Positions 1-8,730 of a DNA stretch of 64,000 bases are shown one piece after another. This DNA comes from JAFAMS01 sp049520515 (lineage in GTDB: Bacteria > Vulcanimicrobiota > Vulcanimicrobiia > Vulcanimicrobiales > Vulcanimicrobiaceae): positions 124,001 to 188,000 of the forward strand of contig JBEKPS010000001.1 in NCBI GenBank assembly GCA_049520515.1, written 5' to 3'. Within the stretch, counting starts at the first letter, position 1. Every line of letters begins with the position of its first letter. Below the pieces are notes generated by a model. That model saw only the letters and a list, made by a program, of their open reading frames with translations, had not been told where the DNA came from and made no database searches. Both the position numbers and the translations under genes were made by a program.

Positions 1-1031
1 ACGACCGGATAGTCCTCAGTCACGAACGTGACGCACACGCACGAATCGCCGGCGATGCGCGCCGCATCGGCTTCGAGCGCACCGGTCGCAGCACTGTGCA
101 AGAGGCGCGCAAAATCGCCCTGCAAGCGCGGAATCAGCGCTTGCGTCTCGGGATCGCCGAAACGCGCGTTGAATTCCAAAACCTTGGGCCCATTCGCCGT
201 CCACATCACGCCGATGTAGAGAACGCCGATGTACTCTTCGCCGTCGGCGTTCAAACCGCTGAGCACGGGAGCAATGATTTCGCGCCGGACGATATCGATA
301 TAGTCACCTGGAAATCCAGCCGGCGGTGAGTATGCACCCATGCCGCCGGTATTCGGGCCGATATCGCCGTCACCGACGCGTTTGTAATCGCAGGCCGCGG
401 CAAACGGCAGCATTGCGCGACCATCGCAAATCGCAAAGACCGAGACCTCACGTCCTTCAAGACGCTCCTCGAGCAATATATCGGTGCCGCCGCCCGGGAC
501 GCCGGCATTCGCGAACCAATCCGCGACGACGGCGCTTGCATCTTTAACATCGGGCGCAACGACGACACCCTTGCCTGCAGCGAGTCCGTCGGCTTTGATG
601 ACGATCTCGACGTCCGGCCATTCATCGATAATCGTCAAGGCTTGCGGTAACGAGTGCGCGACGCGCGCGCGCCCCGTCGGAATCTTGTGACGCTCCAAAA
701 AGCGTTTTGCGAAGATCTTGCTCGATTCGAGCCTACCGGCCGAGCGGCTCGGGCCGAACACCGGAATCCCGGCTTCACGCAAACGATCGCCGGCCCCGGC
801 TGCAATTGCGCTTTCGGGACCGAGAACTGCAAGATCGATACGCTCATCGCGCGCTCGACTTGCAAGCGCCTTGCCGTCGGTCGCAACGATATCCCAGTTG
901 TCGCCGCGCGTCGCCGTGCCCGCGTTTCCGGGAGCAGCGTAGACGGCTTCGACCGACGGCGAGCGCGCAAGCGCCCACGAAAGCGCATCTTCGCGCCCTC
1001 CGCCCCCAACAACGAGCGTTCTTATTCCCAT
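1..1031 (-). CDS. purD: Phosphoribosylamine--glycine ligase, 3' end cut by window edge
   Basis: GAR synthetase joins glycine to phosphoribosylamine with ATP, step 2 of purine synthesis in the cytosol. The start is the ATG at 1029-1031, inside the last codons of guaA (guaA stop at 1022-1024). The protein opens with M-G-I-R-T-L-V-V-G-G-G-G-R-E-D-A, the nucleotide-binding start typical of PurD. About 343 residues are visible, and the last ones (C-V-C-V-T-F-V-T-E-D-Y-P) match the region of PurD that lies roughly 70-80 residues before the C-terminus. The overlap indicates translational coupling to guaA. Identification rests on the N-terminal motif, the partial C-terminal match and the purine context. 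Confidence 0.88.
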   Translation of the reverse strand, partial: MGIRTLVVGGGGREDALSWALARSPSVEAVYAAPGNAGTATRGDNWDIVATDGKALASRARDERIDLAVLGPESAIAAGAGDRLREAGIPVFGPSRSAGRLESSKIFAKRFLERHKIPTGRARVAHSLPQALTIIDEWPDVEIVIKADGLAAGKGVVVAPDVKDASAVVADWFANAGVPGGGTDILLEERLEGREVSVFAICDGRAMLPFAAACDYKRVGDGDIGPNTGGMGAYSPPAGFPGDYIDIVRREIIAPVLSGLNADGEEYIGVLYIGVMWTANGPKVLEFNARFGDPETQALIPRLQGDFARLLHSAATGALEADAARIAGDSCVCVTFVTEDYPV

Positions 1032-2584
1032 TCGACGGTTGCGGGCGGCTTCGAGGTGATGTCGTACGCGACGCGATTGACACCTGGGACTTCGTTGACG
1101 ATACGCGAGCTGATACGTTCCAGCAGCTCGTGCGGCAAGCGCGCCCAATCGGCAGTCATTCCATCTTCACTGACGATTGCACGAACTGCAACGAGATTCG
1201 CATACGTGCGTCCGTCGCCCATCACGCCGACGCTGCGCAGTGGTGTGAGCACCGCGAAATATTGCCAAGGCTTCGGATTGAGGGTCGCGCTTTCGATCTC
1301 GGTCGTTACGATGTAATCGGCTTCGCGCACGACGTTGAGACGTTCGCGGTCGATCGCGCCGAGAACGCGAACCGCAAGACCCGGCCCCGGGAAGGGTTGC
1401 CGCTCGACGATCGGCGCCGGCAAACCCAAGACGCGTCCGACCGCGCGCACTTCGTCTTTGAAGAGCAGCCGCAGCGGCTCGATCAATTCGAGCTCCATGT
1501 GCTCCGGCAAGCCGCCGACGTTGTGATGCGATTTGATCTTGTGACCGGCTTTTGATAACGGGGTTTTCGATTCGATCACGTCGGGATAGAGCGTCCCTTG
1601 CACCAGAAACTTGACGCCCGGAATCTTCTTCGCTTCTTCTTCAAAGACCGCGATGAACTCGTGACCGATACGAATGCGCTTTTCTTCGGGATCGACGATA
1701 TCACGCAGACGCGCGAGAAACCGCTCCGACGCATCGACGTGGATGACGTTCAGGTGCAACTGGTCGCGAAACGCAGCGACGACCTCAGGCGCTTCGTTCT
1801 TGCGCAGCAAGCCATGATCGACAAAGACGCACGTGAGCTGTTTGCCGATCGCTTTCGCGACCAGCGTCGCAGCCACGGCCGAATCGACGCCGCCGGAGAG
1901 CGCGCAAATGACCTGCGCGTCGCCGACCTTTTCGCGAATTTCCGCGACCGAACGCTCAACAAACGATTCCATCTTCCAATCGGGCGGAATGCGCGCGATC
2001 TCGTGCAGGAAGTTCTGGAAAACCGTCTTGCCGGCCGCGGTATGAAAGACTTCGGGATGAAATTGGACGGCGTACATCCGCCGACGTTCGTCGCCCATGG
2101 CGGCGACGGCACAGCGCTCGGTGTGCGCGAGGGGGCGGAAACCGGCGGGGACCTCGGTGACGCTGTCCCCGTGCGACATCCAGACGCGCGACTCGCCTGG
2201 GACGGCACCGAGCAGCGGCGACTCGCTCGCATCGACGACGAGCATCGCAGGGCCGTACTCGCGATGCGCGAGCGGCTCGAGCTTTCCACCAAGGTCGCGC
2301 GCCATCAATTGAAGCCCATAGCAGATGCCGAGAATCGGCAAGCCGCTCGCCCAAATCTTCTTGTCGATGCCGAGGGCGTCCGAACCAAGCGTGCTCTCGG
2401 GACCGCCCGTCAGAATGATCGCGGCCGGATCGCGACGCTGGATCTCTTCCCAGGGCGTATCGTACGGCACGATTTCGGAATAGACGTTTGCTTCACGGAC
2501 ACGGCGCGCGATCAGCTGAGCGTACTGCGCCCCGAAGTCTACGATGACGACCGTCGCCGGCCGCGTGAGGGTTCCCACGGCCAC
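1022..2584 (-). CDS. guaA: GMP synthase (glutamine-hydrolysing)
   Basis: Converts XMP to GMP using glutamine and ATP. The 520 residues are the usual full length. An N-terminal class I glutaminase domain carries the nucleophile motif G-I-C-Y-G-L-Q near residue 90 and Q-F-H-P-E-V near 175. The ATP-pyrophosphatase loop is A-L-S-G-G-V-D-S-A near 230. The C-terminal dimerisation domain has F-P-G-P-G-L-A-V-R and G-V-M-G-D-G-R-T. The start is ATG at 2584. The gene is upstream of and overlaps purD, and it is divergent from the small secreted-protein gene with about 110 bp between starts, so a promoter for both probably lies at 2585-2697. Confidence 0.97.
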   Translation of the reverse strand: MAVGTLTRPATVVIVDFGAQYAQLIARRVREANVYSEIVPYDTPWEEIQRRDPAAIILTGGPESTLGSDALGIDKKIWASGLPILGICYGLQLMARDLGGKLEPLAHREYGPAMLVVDASESPLLGAVPGESRVWMSHGDSVTEVPAGFRPLAHTERCAVAAMGDERRRMYAVQFHPEVFHTAAGKTVFQNFLHEIARIPPDWKMESFVERSVAEIREKVGDAQVICALSGGVDSAVAATLVAKAIGKQLTCVFVDHGLLRKNEAPEVVAAFRDQLHLNVIHVDASERFLARLRDIVDPEEKRIRIGHEFIAVFEEEAKKIPGVKFLVQGTLYPDVIESKTPLSKAGHKIKSHHNVGGLPEHMELELIEPLRLLFKDEVRAVGRVLGLPAPIVERQPFPGPGLAVRVLGAIDRERLNVVREADYIVTTEIESATLNPKPWQYFAVLTPLRSVGVMGDGRTYANLVAVRAIVSEDGMTADWARLPHELLERISSRIVNEVPGVNRVAYDITSKPPATVEWE

Positions 2585-2697
2585 GAGGACGAGTTTAGGG
2601 GTTCGCCTCCGTCATCCTCGCGAATTCTTAGGCTATTCTCATTACGCAGCGCTCGGGCCGCAGTCATAATCAAGTGGTCTAAAGGGAGTTGGCGCCC

Positions 2698-3081
2698 GTG
2701 CATACACGCAGCGGTTTTCTTGGCGGCGTTTTATTCGTGCTTCTTGCAAGCACGCCAGTTGCAGCCCAGCAGCACATGTCCGATCTTGCTCCGGCCGATG
2801 AATATTTCGGCCGGATGAAGATGAGCATTCTCGGCATCTCCAACACGATCAAGGATGCAGGACTTCACCTGGATCAAGGCGCCGACTCGATGGCCGTCAT
2901 CAATGGCCTCGCGTTCACCGAGGACGCGATTCGTGATTGGCAGCGCCATTATCCGCGCGATCCATGGCTCGTGCGATCGCTGACCGCCCTGCGCGGAGTT
3001 TACGCGAAGGTCCCGACCGAACGCGGAGCTGCAGCCGCACGACGCGTCGCGCTCTGGCTCGACCACGATTTCGCGCGCTAA
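2698..3081 (+). CDS. Small secreted protein of unknown function
   Basis: The GTG at 2698 was chosen because AGGGAG at 2683-2688 sits about 9 nt upstream; an in-frame TTG at 2689 is too close to that site. The 127-residue product begins with a signal peptide (hydrophobic G-F-L-G-G-V-L-F-V-L-L-A, then T-P-V-A-A-Q-Q as cleavage region). The mature part is helical and charged, with no cysteines and no motif I recognise. It is the only plus-strand gene in the purine block, and its stop codon overlaps the end of the convergent PurP paralogue. Its codon use is unremarkable. No function is assigned. Confidence 0.7.
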   Translation: MHTRSGFLGGVLFVLLASTPVAAQQHMSDLAPADEYFGRMKMSILGISNTIKDAGLHLDQGADSMAVINGLAFTEDAIRDWQRHYPRDPWLVRSLTALRGVYAKVPTERGAAAARRVALWLDHDFAR

Positions 3082-4190
3082 GTAAGGACGCTTTCGAGCG
3101 AACCGGCGTCGCGCGCCATCACGATCTCCATCGCGATGCGCTCGCCGACCGCGACGTCGCGTCCCCAGCGGTACGACGAGTAGGGCGTATAGCGCGTTCC
3201 CGGTGATCCCGGAATACGCAGCGAAACGTCGTAGACGACGAAACTCTTGGGCGGACCGGCGACGATCGCACATTGCAAGGCGAACGGCCCGATGATTCCG
3301 GGAGGCGTCAGCTTACGCGCCGTGCTGACAAGCCGCTCTCCAAGATCCAAGGCTTGCTCAAGCATCGATTCCGTCAACGTGGCTGCAATATGGCCGGCTT
3401 CTTCCATTGACAGGGGAATATCGGCGAGGGCCTGCGCTTGCGAAAACGGCAAGCTGCGCAGCCCATCGACGTTCGTTTGGCGCCGTGTATCCGTTCCCAT
3501 CAACTCGAGCTCGCCGAGAACCGGCGAATAAAAGAAGTTGAGATTGACGGTTGGGCCGAGCAAATATTCCTCGATGACCGCATGTTCGAGGCTCGCGGGA
3601 TCGAGAATTTCCGCCGCGGCCAGACGCTCGACTTCGCGCTCGTATTCTGCGGGCGAGCGCACCAGAAAGAACGCGCGCTCGAAGCTGATCTTTTTATGCG
3701 GTGCCTTGACCATGACGAGGCGATCGATCTCGCGGGGCGACGCAAAGCGGCGAGGATAACGGATCCCGGCGTCGTCCATGATGGCGTATTGGTTCTTGGG
3801 CTCGTCGCGCTCTTCGGCGCGTAAGAGACGGCGGCTTCCGAAGAACGGGACACGCATCCCAGTCTCGATCTGATCGTACGAATACTTCTGACGCAGATAG
3901 ACTTCGAACGAACGATTCGGAATGAAGATCACGTTGCGCTGGGTCAATGTCTCTTGCACGCGATCTTCGAGGATCTGCGGGAACGTCTCAACCGCAAGCG
4001 TCTCGTCGACGCACCCGCGCGGATACGCGCCGCCCTGGCGTTTGAAATGACGTATGTAGGTTTGGTCGCGGCCCTTGGCGACCACGACCAGATTTCGTAG
4101 CCCTTGCGCACGAGCGCCGGCCGCCACTTCCAGTGCGGAGTGGCTGCCGATGGCGCAAAGCGTCAGTTTTTGAAGATCGTAGTTACGCAA
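3078..4190 (-). CDS. Divergent PurP-like ATP-grasp ligase (second copy)
   Basis: A 370-residue paralogue of the adjacent PurP. It keeps the family start (C-A-I-G-S-H-S-A-L-E-V), the R-V-P-F-F-G-S-R-R-L-L segment and T-N-V-D-G-L-R-S-L-P, so it has the PurP fold. The glycine-rich ATP loop (G-A-Q-G-G-R-G-Y in the neighbour) is replaced by P-H-K-K-I-S-F-E-R-A, and the S-A-R-I-V-A-G-T-N motif has become S-L-R-I-P-G-S-P-G-T. It may be a regulatory partner, or use another substrate. The start is TTG at 4190, inside the last codons of the upstream purP (8-bp overlap), so the two are probably translationally coupled. Confidence 0.85.
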   Translation of the reverse strand: MRNYDLQKLTLCAIGSHSALEVAAGARAQGLRNLVVVAKGRDQTYIRHFKRQGGAYPRGCVDETLAVETFPQILEDRVQETLTQRNVIFIPNRSFEVYLRQKYSYDQIETGMRVPFFGSRRLLRAEERDEPKNQYAIMDDAGIRYPRRFASPREIDRLVMVKAPHKKISFERAFFLVRSPAEYEREVERLAAAEILDPASLEHAVIEEYLLGPTVNLNFFYSPVLGELELMGTDTRRQTNVDGLRSLPFSQAQALADIPLSMEEAGHIAATLTESMLEQALDLGERLVSTARKLTPPGIIGPFALQCAIVAGPPKSFVVYDVSLRIPGSPGTRYTPYSSYRWGRDVAVGERIAMEIVMARDAGSLESVLT

Positions 4191-5250
4191 TGGTGTCGTC
4201 TAAGACGACGTCAAGCGCATTTCCCAAGAGTGCGTTCTTGATCTCGCGCGCGATGCGACGGCCGGTCGACATCGGTTCGCTGTAGTTCAAGTACGAGTAC
4301 GGCGATCCATCGATAAAGAGATTCGTGCCCGCGACGATACGCGCGGAGATTTCCATAATGTAGAACTGCGCGTCCGGCGTGATGATCGTCTCGATGCAGA
4401 ACGCGCCGAACAGCCCTTTAGGCGGGCAGAGCTCGCGCGAGACGCGGACGACATCTTCGCCCATGCGATAGGCTTCGGCCAGCATCGACTCGCGCAATGA
4501 GAGCGGCGAGTTTCCAACGACGACGTACGAGGGTTGGATGTCCATGCTTTCTTGCGCCGCAGATGGAATACGTCCGATCGAATCGACGTTGGTTTCGTAA
4601 CGCCGGTCCATCGACATGATCTCGAGCTTCCCGTTCAGCGGCGAGAAGAAATAGTGGATGTAAAACGGGACGCCGATGATATATTCTTGGAGAACATAGT
4701 TGCGCTTCGCGAGCACGCTTGCGCGCTCTTCAAAATCCTGAGCATCGCGCAGGAACATGTACCCGCGTCCGCCTTGCGCACCGTACAACTTGACGATGAC
4801 GGGGCGATCGATCTCGGCGCCCGTGCGGAACTGTCGCGGCAGATTGAGACCGGCACGCGAGAGCCAATCGCGTTGCAGCTCGCGGCTCGCTTCCCAATCG
4901 AGGACTGCTTTGTTTCCGAAATACGGGACGCGCATCCGTTTGTGCTCGTCGAGCGAAAGGTACGCAACGAACGAACCGTGCGGGACGATGATGACCTTGC
5001 GGCGTTCGAGCTCCGGCACGATCCCCATGAAGTCCGAATACTCTGCGATCGTGATAACTTCGTCGACGAACGCGAACGAGCGGTATAGCCGTTCGGTCTC
5101 GCGATTCGCAATGGCAAGGGTGCGGAATCCCTCGTCGTGCGCGCCCTTGAGAATCTGCAGCGCGGAATGCGATCCCAACGTTGCGATCGTGTAGGGCCGT
5201 CCGACGATCGGATCGGAATGAAGAGGGCTTAGTTCAGGCGTCATTATCAT
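4183..5250 (-). CDS. purP: Formate-dependent AICAR ligase (FAICAR synthetase), archaeal type
   Basis: PurP makes FAICAR from AICAR, formate and ATP, replacing the folate-dependent transformylase of PurH. The 355 residues follow archaeal PurP almost throughout: A-T-L-G-S-H-S-A-L-Q-I-L-K-G-A near the start, V-P-Y-F-G-N-K, V-I-V-K-L-Y-G-A-Q-G-G-R-G-Y (ATP loop), R-R-Y-E-T-N-V-D-S-I-G-R-I-P, and E-I-S-A-R-I-V-A-G-T-N-L-F near the end. The start is ATG at 5250, which overlaps the preceding stop as ATGA; a longer reading frame to 5283 lies inside that gene. It sits within the pur operon, so a purine role is very likely. PurP is characteristic of archaea and unusual in bacteria. Confidence 0.92.
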   Translation of the reverse strand: MIMTPELSPLHSDPIVGRPYTIATLGSHSALQILKGAHDEGFRTLAIANRETERLYRSFAFVDEVITIAEYSDFMGIVPELERRKVIIVPHGSFVAYLSLDEHKRMRVPYFGNKAVLDWEASRELQRDWLSRAGLNLPRQFRTGAEIDRPVIVKLYGAQGGRGYMFLRDAQDFEERASVLAKRNYVLQEYIIGVPFYIHYFFSPLNGKLEIMSMDRRYETNVDSIGRIPSAAQESMDIQPSYVVVGNSPLSLRESMLAEAYRMGEDVVRVSRELCPPKGLFGAFCIETIITPDAQFYIMEISARIVAGTNLFIDGSPYSYLNYSEPMSTGRRIAREIKNALLGNALDVVLDDTIA

Positions 5251-5702
5251 GGTTTTATTGCTCGTTGGAACGCGGGATTGCACAAAAGCGTTTCAACGGC
5301 TTGGTCCAGGATCGGTTCTGGAACGTCCTTCCCCCCGCTATCCAGGAGCCGCCAGGAGGTCGCCCGCCAAGCCGTGCGGACGCCTCGCAGCTCGACGCCA
5401 CCGATCGTGACACGCTCGTGCACGGCGGGGACATCGGCCGAGGATATCCACACCTCGCCGGCGTTCGGGCGCGGTTCTTCTCGCGCCCGAAGACGGTGCT
5501 TATTGGGATTGAAGATCGTCGCGACCGTCTTGAGCTGTGTTTCGAGATCGCTCGTGTTCGCGTCGTCATCGAAGCCGAAGACGTGGATGTCGGTTCGCGC
5601 GATCCCCGCGCATGCAACGCCGAGACGTTGCAGCGTCGCGAGTGCCGTGTAGGCTTCATTGTCGGGGATCGCAAGCCGGATCTCGAAGGCGTGCTCGATC
5701 AT
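5247..5702 (-). CDS. PurS-like protein with C-terminal extension
   Basis: The 151-residue product starts at ATG 5702, overlapping the purQ stop as ATGA, and ends in an ATGA overlap with purP. PurS is an ~80-residue bridging subunit of FGAM synthase, expected beside purQ and a short purL, and no other candidate is present. Residues 1-70 show the expected beta-alpha-beta pattern (F-E-I-R-L-A-I-P, then A-Y-T-A-L-A-T-L-Q-R-L-G, then T-D-I-H-V-F-G-F), but similarity to PurS is weak. The remaining ~80 residues (containing G-E-V-W-I-S-S-A-D-V and W-R-A-T-S-W-R-L-L) match nothing I know. The PurS assignment is mainly from position, length of the N-terminal part and secondary-structure pattern. Confidence 0.6.
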   Translation of the reverse strand: MIEHAFEIRLAIPDNEAYTALATLQRLGVACAGIARTDIHVFGFDDDANTSDLETQLKTVATIFNPNKHRLRAREEPRPNAGEVWISSADVPAVHERVTIGGVELRGVRTAWRATSWRLLDSGGKDVPEPILDQAVETLLCNPAFQRAIKP

Positions 5703-6475
5703 ACGAAGGCCTTCGCAAAACTTTGAATGAGCGCGATGCCGCCCGAGGGTTGCAATGCCTCGTGCGCCGTCTTGGCCGGAACGAGATCGTAACGGTGCAT
5801 GAATGTCCACGCGTCGCGCTCAGGATGCGGCATGATGGCAAGCACGTTGCCGGCTTTGTTGATGAGGCCCGCGGCGCCGAGCGCGGAGCCGTTCGGGACA
5901 GCCTCAGGATTCACGTCGCCGTTTGCGTCGCTGTAGACGAAGGCAAGATGCTCGCGTTCGACGTGCGCCAGCTCATCGAATGATGCAGCCAGCCGGCCCT
6001 CGCCGTGCGCGACCCAGGCGGGTATGACGGCATCCTTCGGGAGTGCTGCCAAAAGCGCACTCCGTGCCGGCGCAATCAATAAGCGCATGTAGATGTGAAC
6101 GCAGCGAAAGCGTCCGCCCGGAATGTTCGGCGCGAATGCGGCGCTCGGGCGCCGAACCTGCGACGTTCCGGGGACGAGGCCGGATTCCAAGAGCACTTGC
6201 GCGCCATTGCAAATCCCCAATACGGGCTTGCCTTTTTCTGCAGCCTCGATGACGACGTCCATCGCGCGATCGTGTGCGGCGACAGCTCCTGCGCGAATAC
6301 GATCCTCGTGCGCGAATCCGCCCGGCAGCACGTAGCCGTCGGCCTTTTTCGCCGCGTCGGTCGTATCGTCGGAACGGACGAGGGCGACATCAACACCGCT
6401 CGCCTCGAGCGCGCGTTTTGTCTCGTCTTCTGAATTCGTCCCCGGGAAGACATAGACGACGACCTTTGGCTTCAT
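5699..6475 (-). CDS. purQ: FGAM synthase, glutaminase subunit
   Basis: Supplies ammonia from glutamine to PurL for phosphoribosylformylglycinamidine synthesis. The start is ATG 6475, overlapping the purL stop as ATGA; it gives M-K-P-K-V-V-V-Y-V-F-P-G-T-N-S-E, the usual PurQ opening. The product is 258 residues, slightly longer than the usual ~225. The nucleophile elbow L-G-I-C-N-G-A-Q and the C-terminal M-P-H-P-E-R catalytic histidine motif are present. It lies between purL and the PurS-like gene, as in the three-subunit enzyme. Confidence 0.95.
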   Translation of the reverse strand: MKPKVVVYVFPGTNSEDETKRALEASGVDVALVRSDDTTDAAKKADGYVLPGGFAHEDRIRAGAVAAHDRAMDVVIEAAEKGKPVLGICNGAQVLLESGLVPGTSQVRRPSAAFAPNIPGGRFRCVHIYMRLLIAPARSALLAALPKDAVIPAWVAHGEGRLAASFDELAHVEREHLAFVYSDANGDVNPEAVPNGSALGAAGLINKAGNVLAIMPHPERDAWTFMHRYDLVPAKTAHEALQPSGGIALIQSFAKAFV

Positions 6476-8730
6476 GACTCTTCCTCCGAAGCGTCGTAGA
6501 AGCCGCGCAACGGCGCCGACCAGATTTCGTACAGCGTCGTGGCGTTCCACGACGCATCATCGAACACAACGCGCGCATCGCCGGTCACCTCGCCGATCCG
6601 AATCGGCGTAACGTCATGCTCACGCGCAAGCGTCTCCCATGTTGCGACGTCGCCAACTTCGACGACGAATCCGCCGGTTTCGCCGAACCACGCGCCCGCA
6701 GTTCCAATATCGGTCGCCCACGTCGACGGTGAATCGATGCGTGCGCCGAGACCGCGGCGCCGCGCTTCGAACGTCATCTCGCATACAGTCACCGCAAGAC
6801 CGCCATCAGAAATATCGTGCGCTCCGAGAACGATGTGTTTCGCGTAGCCCTCGAGCAAGAGAGCGATCTCGCGATGCACCGCGTCGACATCGATCTCCGG
6901 CATCGGTTCAAGCTCCCCGCCAACGATCCGCGAGACGATCGAGCCGCCGAGCGCATCTTGTCGAGCGCCCAGCATGTACAAACTTGAGCCGCTCGCCTTC
7001 AATGCCGGCGACGCAATCTTCGAGATGTCGGCAATCGCACCGATGCATGCGACAATCGGCGATGCGGGAACGGCCTTTCCGCTTGCGCTCGTATTGTAAA
7101 GGCTGACGTTGCCTGAAATGAACGGCAGATCGAGCGCCCTGGCAACCTCGGCGAGACCGTCGATAGCGGCAACGAATTCACCGAACTGCCGCGGATCGTC
7201 GGCGTCGCCAAAATTCAAACAATCCGTGAGCGCCACGGGCCGCGCGCCGACCGCCGCGACGTTGCGAGCACTCTCGACGACCGCTTGTTCGGCCGCGCGT
7301 CTCGGATCGAGGGCGCCGTAGCGCGGATTTCCACCCAGGCCCAGCGCCACACCGAGTGGTGCGCCGGGAACCGGAACGATGACGCCGGCGTCGGCATAGC
7401 CGCGCGGAATCGCAGTCGTACCGCGTACGACGCCGTCGTAGCGTTCGAAGATCGGTGCACGCGAGCACACGTCGCGATCGGCAAGGATGTGCGGCAAGGC
7501 GCTCGGGAGATCGACATCGCGCACGACCGCCTTCCCCTTCGGCGGTTGCGGCAGCTCAAACGGACGCTCGTGCAAGATGCCGCCCGTGAGAAAATCGATG
7601 TCGACGTCCATGACCGTTTGCCCGCCGTAGGTCGCGACGTAGCGCTTCTCTTGCGTGACCGTTCCGATTCGCGCTGCTTGCGCACCGCGCGCCACACCGG
7701 GCAGATCGAATTCTTGATTATAGATCGCGAGCAAACGCGGCGTGAACGAAGGCGGGACGACCCAACACATTCGTTCTTGCGTCTCACCGACGGTAATCAC
7801 CGCCGGAGGCAGATTCGGTTCGGCGAGCGGTACTTTATCGAGCTCGATCCGTGCGCCAAGCCCGCCCGATGAGACGATCTCCGCGCTGCAGCCCATCACG
7901 CCGCCGGCACCCAGATCCTTAAACGCAACCTCGAGCCCTTCTTCGCGCAGCACCTCGAAGACGCGATAGCTCGCGCGCATCAAGACGCTCTTGAGAAACG
8001 CATCGGGGACTTGTACGGCGCCTTTGTTTGTTTCAGCATCGGCAGCGTCGAGCTGCAGCGAGCTGAAGGATGCGCCGCCGAATCCGCTGCGATCGGTCGC
8101 CTTTCCGACCAGAATGATGTCCCAACCCACGCTGTGCTGTGGAGCGCGCGAATGGATGATTGCATTCTCTTCGACGATGCCGAGCGCGACGACATTGACG
8201 AGCACGTTGTCGTCGAAGCGACTGTCGAAATAGACGTCGCCGCCGATGTTCGGAATCCCGATCGCGTTGCCGTACGAGGCGACACCGTCAACGACACCCT
8301 GCGCGATGTACCGTGATTCTTTGCTCGTCCCGAAGCGCAGCGGGTCGGCGACGCCGATCAGCTGCGCGCCCATGCACAACACGTCACGCACGATCCCGCC
8401 GATCCCCGTCGCTGCGCCTTCGAACGGGACGACCTGCGAAGGATGATTGTGCGATTCGTGCGCGACGACGATGGCGTATGTTTTTCCGTCGTGTTCCCCG
8501 AGACGAACGACGCCGGCATCCTCACCCGGCCCGATGATGACCGCGTCACTCGTCGTCGGCAAGCGGCGCAAGAACGGACGGCTCGATTTATAGGAGCAAT
8601 GCTCGCTCCATTGCGCATCGAATGCGAACCACTCGACGGTACTCGGCTCGCGGCCCAGACCGCGTTTGACACGCTCGCGTTCGTCCGGCGAGAGCGCCAG
8701 CGCTAAAGGTTGTTCGTTTACGTCAAGCAA
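6472..8730 (-). CDS. purL: FGAM synthase, synthetase subunit (short PurL)
   Basis: The ATP-dependent subunit that converts FGAR to FGAM, working with PurQ and PurS. The 752 residues match the short PurL class and not the 1,300-residue fused enzyme. Motifs include W-S-E-H-C-S-Y-K-S-S near the start, V-A-H-E-S-H-N-H-P-S, G-D-V-Y-F-D-S-R-F and D-L-G-A-G-G-V. A longer ATG reading frame to 8868 is rejected because the family start lies here; the chosen TTG at 8730 overlaps the purC stop by 8 bp and leaves a 5-residue lead into the conserved region. Confidence 0.95.
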   Translation of the reverse strand: MLDVNEQPLALALSPDERERVKRGLGREPSTVEWFAFDAQWSEHCSYKSSRPFLRRLPTTSDAVIIGPGEDAGVVRLGEHDGKTYAIVVAHESHNHPSQVVPFEGAATGIGGIVRDVLCMGAQLIGVADPLRFGTSKESRYIAQGVVDGVASYGNAIGIPNIGGDVYFDSRFDDNVLVNVVALGIVEENAIIHSRAPQHSVGWDIILVGKATDRSGFGGASFSSLQLDAADAETNKGAVQVPDAFLKSVLMRASYRVFEVLREEGLEVAFKDLGAGGVMGCSAEIVSSGGLGARIELDKVPLAEPNLPPAVITVGETQERMCWVVPPSFTPRLLAIYNQEFDLPGVARGAQAARIGTVTQEKRYVATYGGQTVMDVDIDFLTGGILHERPFELPQPPKGKAVVRDVDLPSALPHILADRDVCSRAPIFERYDGVVRGTTAIPRGYADAGVIVPVPGAPLGVALGLGGNPRYGALDPRRAAEQAVVESARNVAAVGARPVALTDCLNFGDADDPRQFGEFVAAIDGLAEVARALDLPFISGNVSLYNTSASGKAVPASPIVACIGAIADISKIASPALKASGSSLYMLGARQDALGGSIVSRIVGGELEPMPEIDVDAVHREIALLLEGYAKHIVLGAHDISDGGLAVTVCEMTFEARRRGLGARIDSPSTWATDIGTAGAWFGETGGFVVEVGDVATWETLAREHDVTPIRIGEVTGDARVVFDDASWNATTLYEIWSAPLRGFYDASEEES

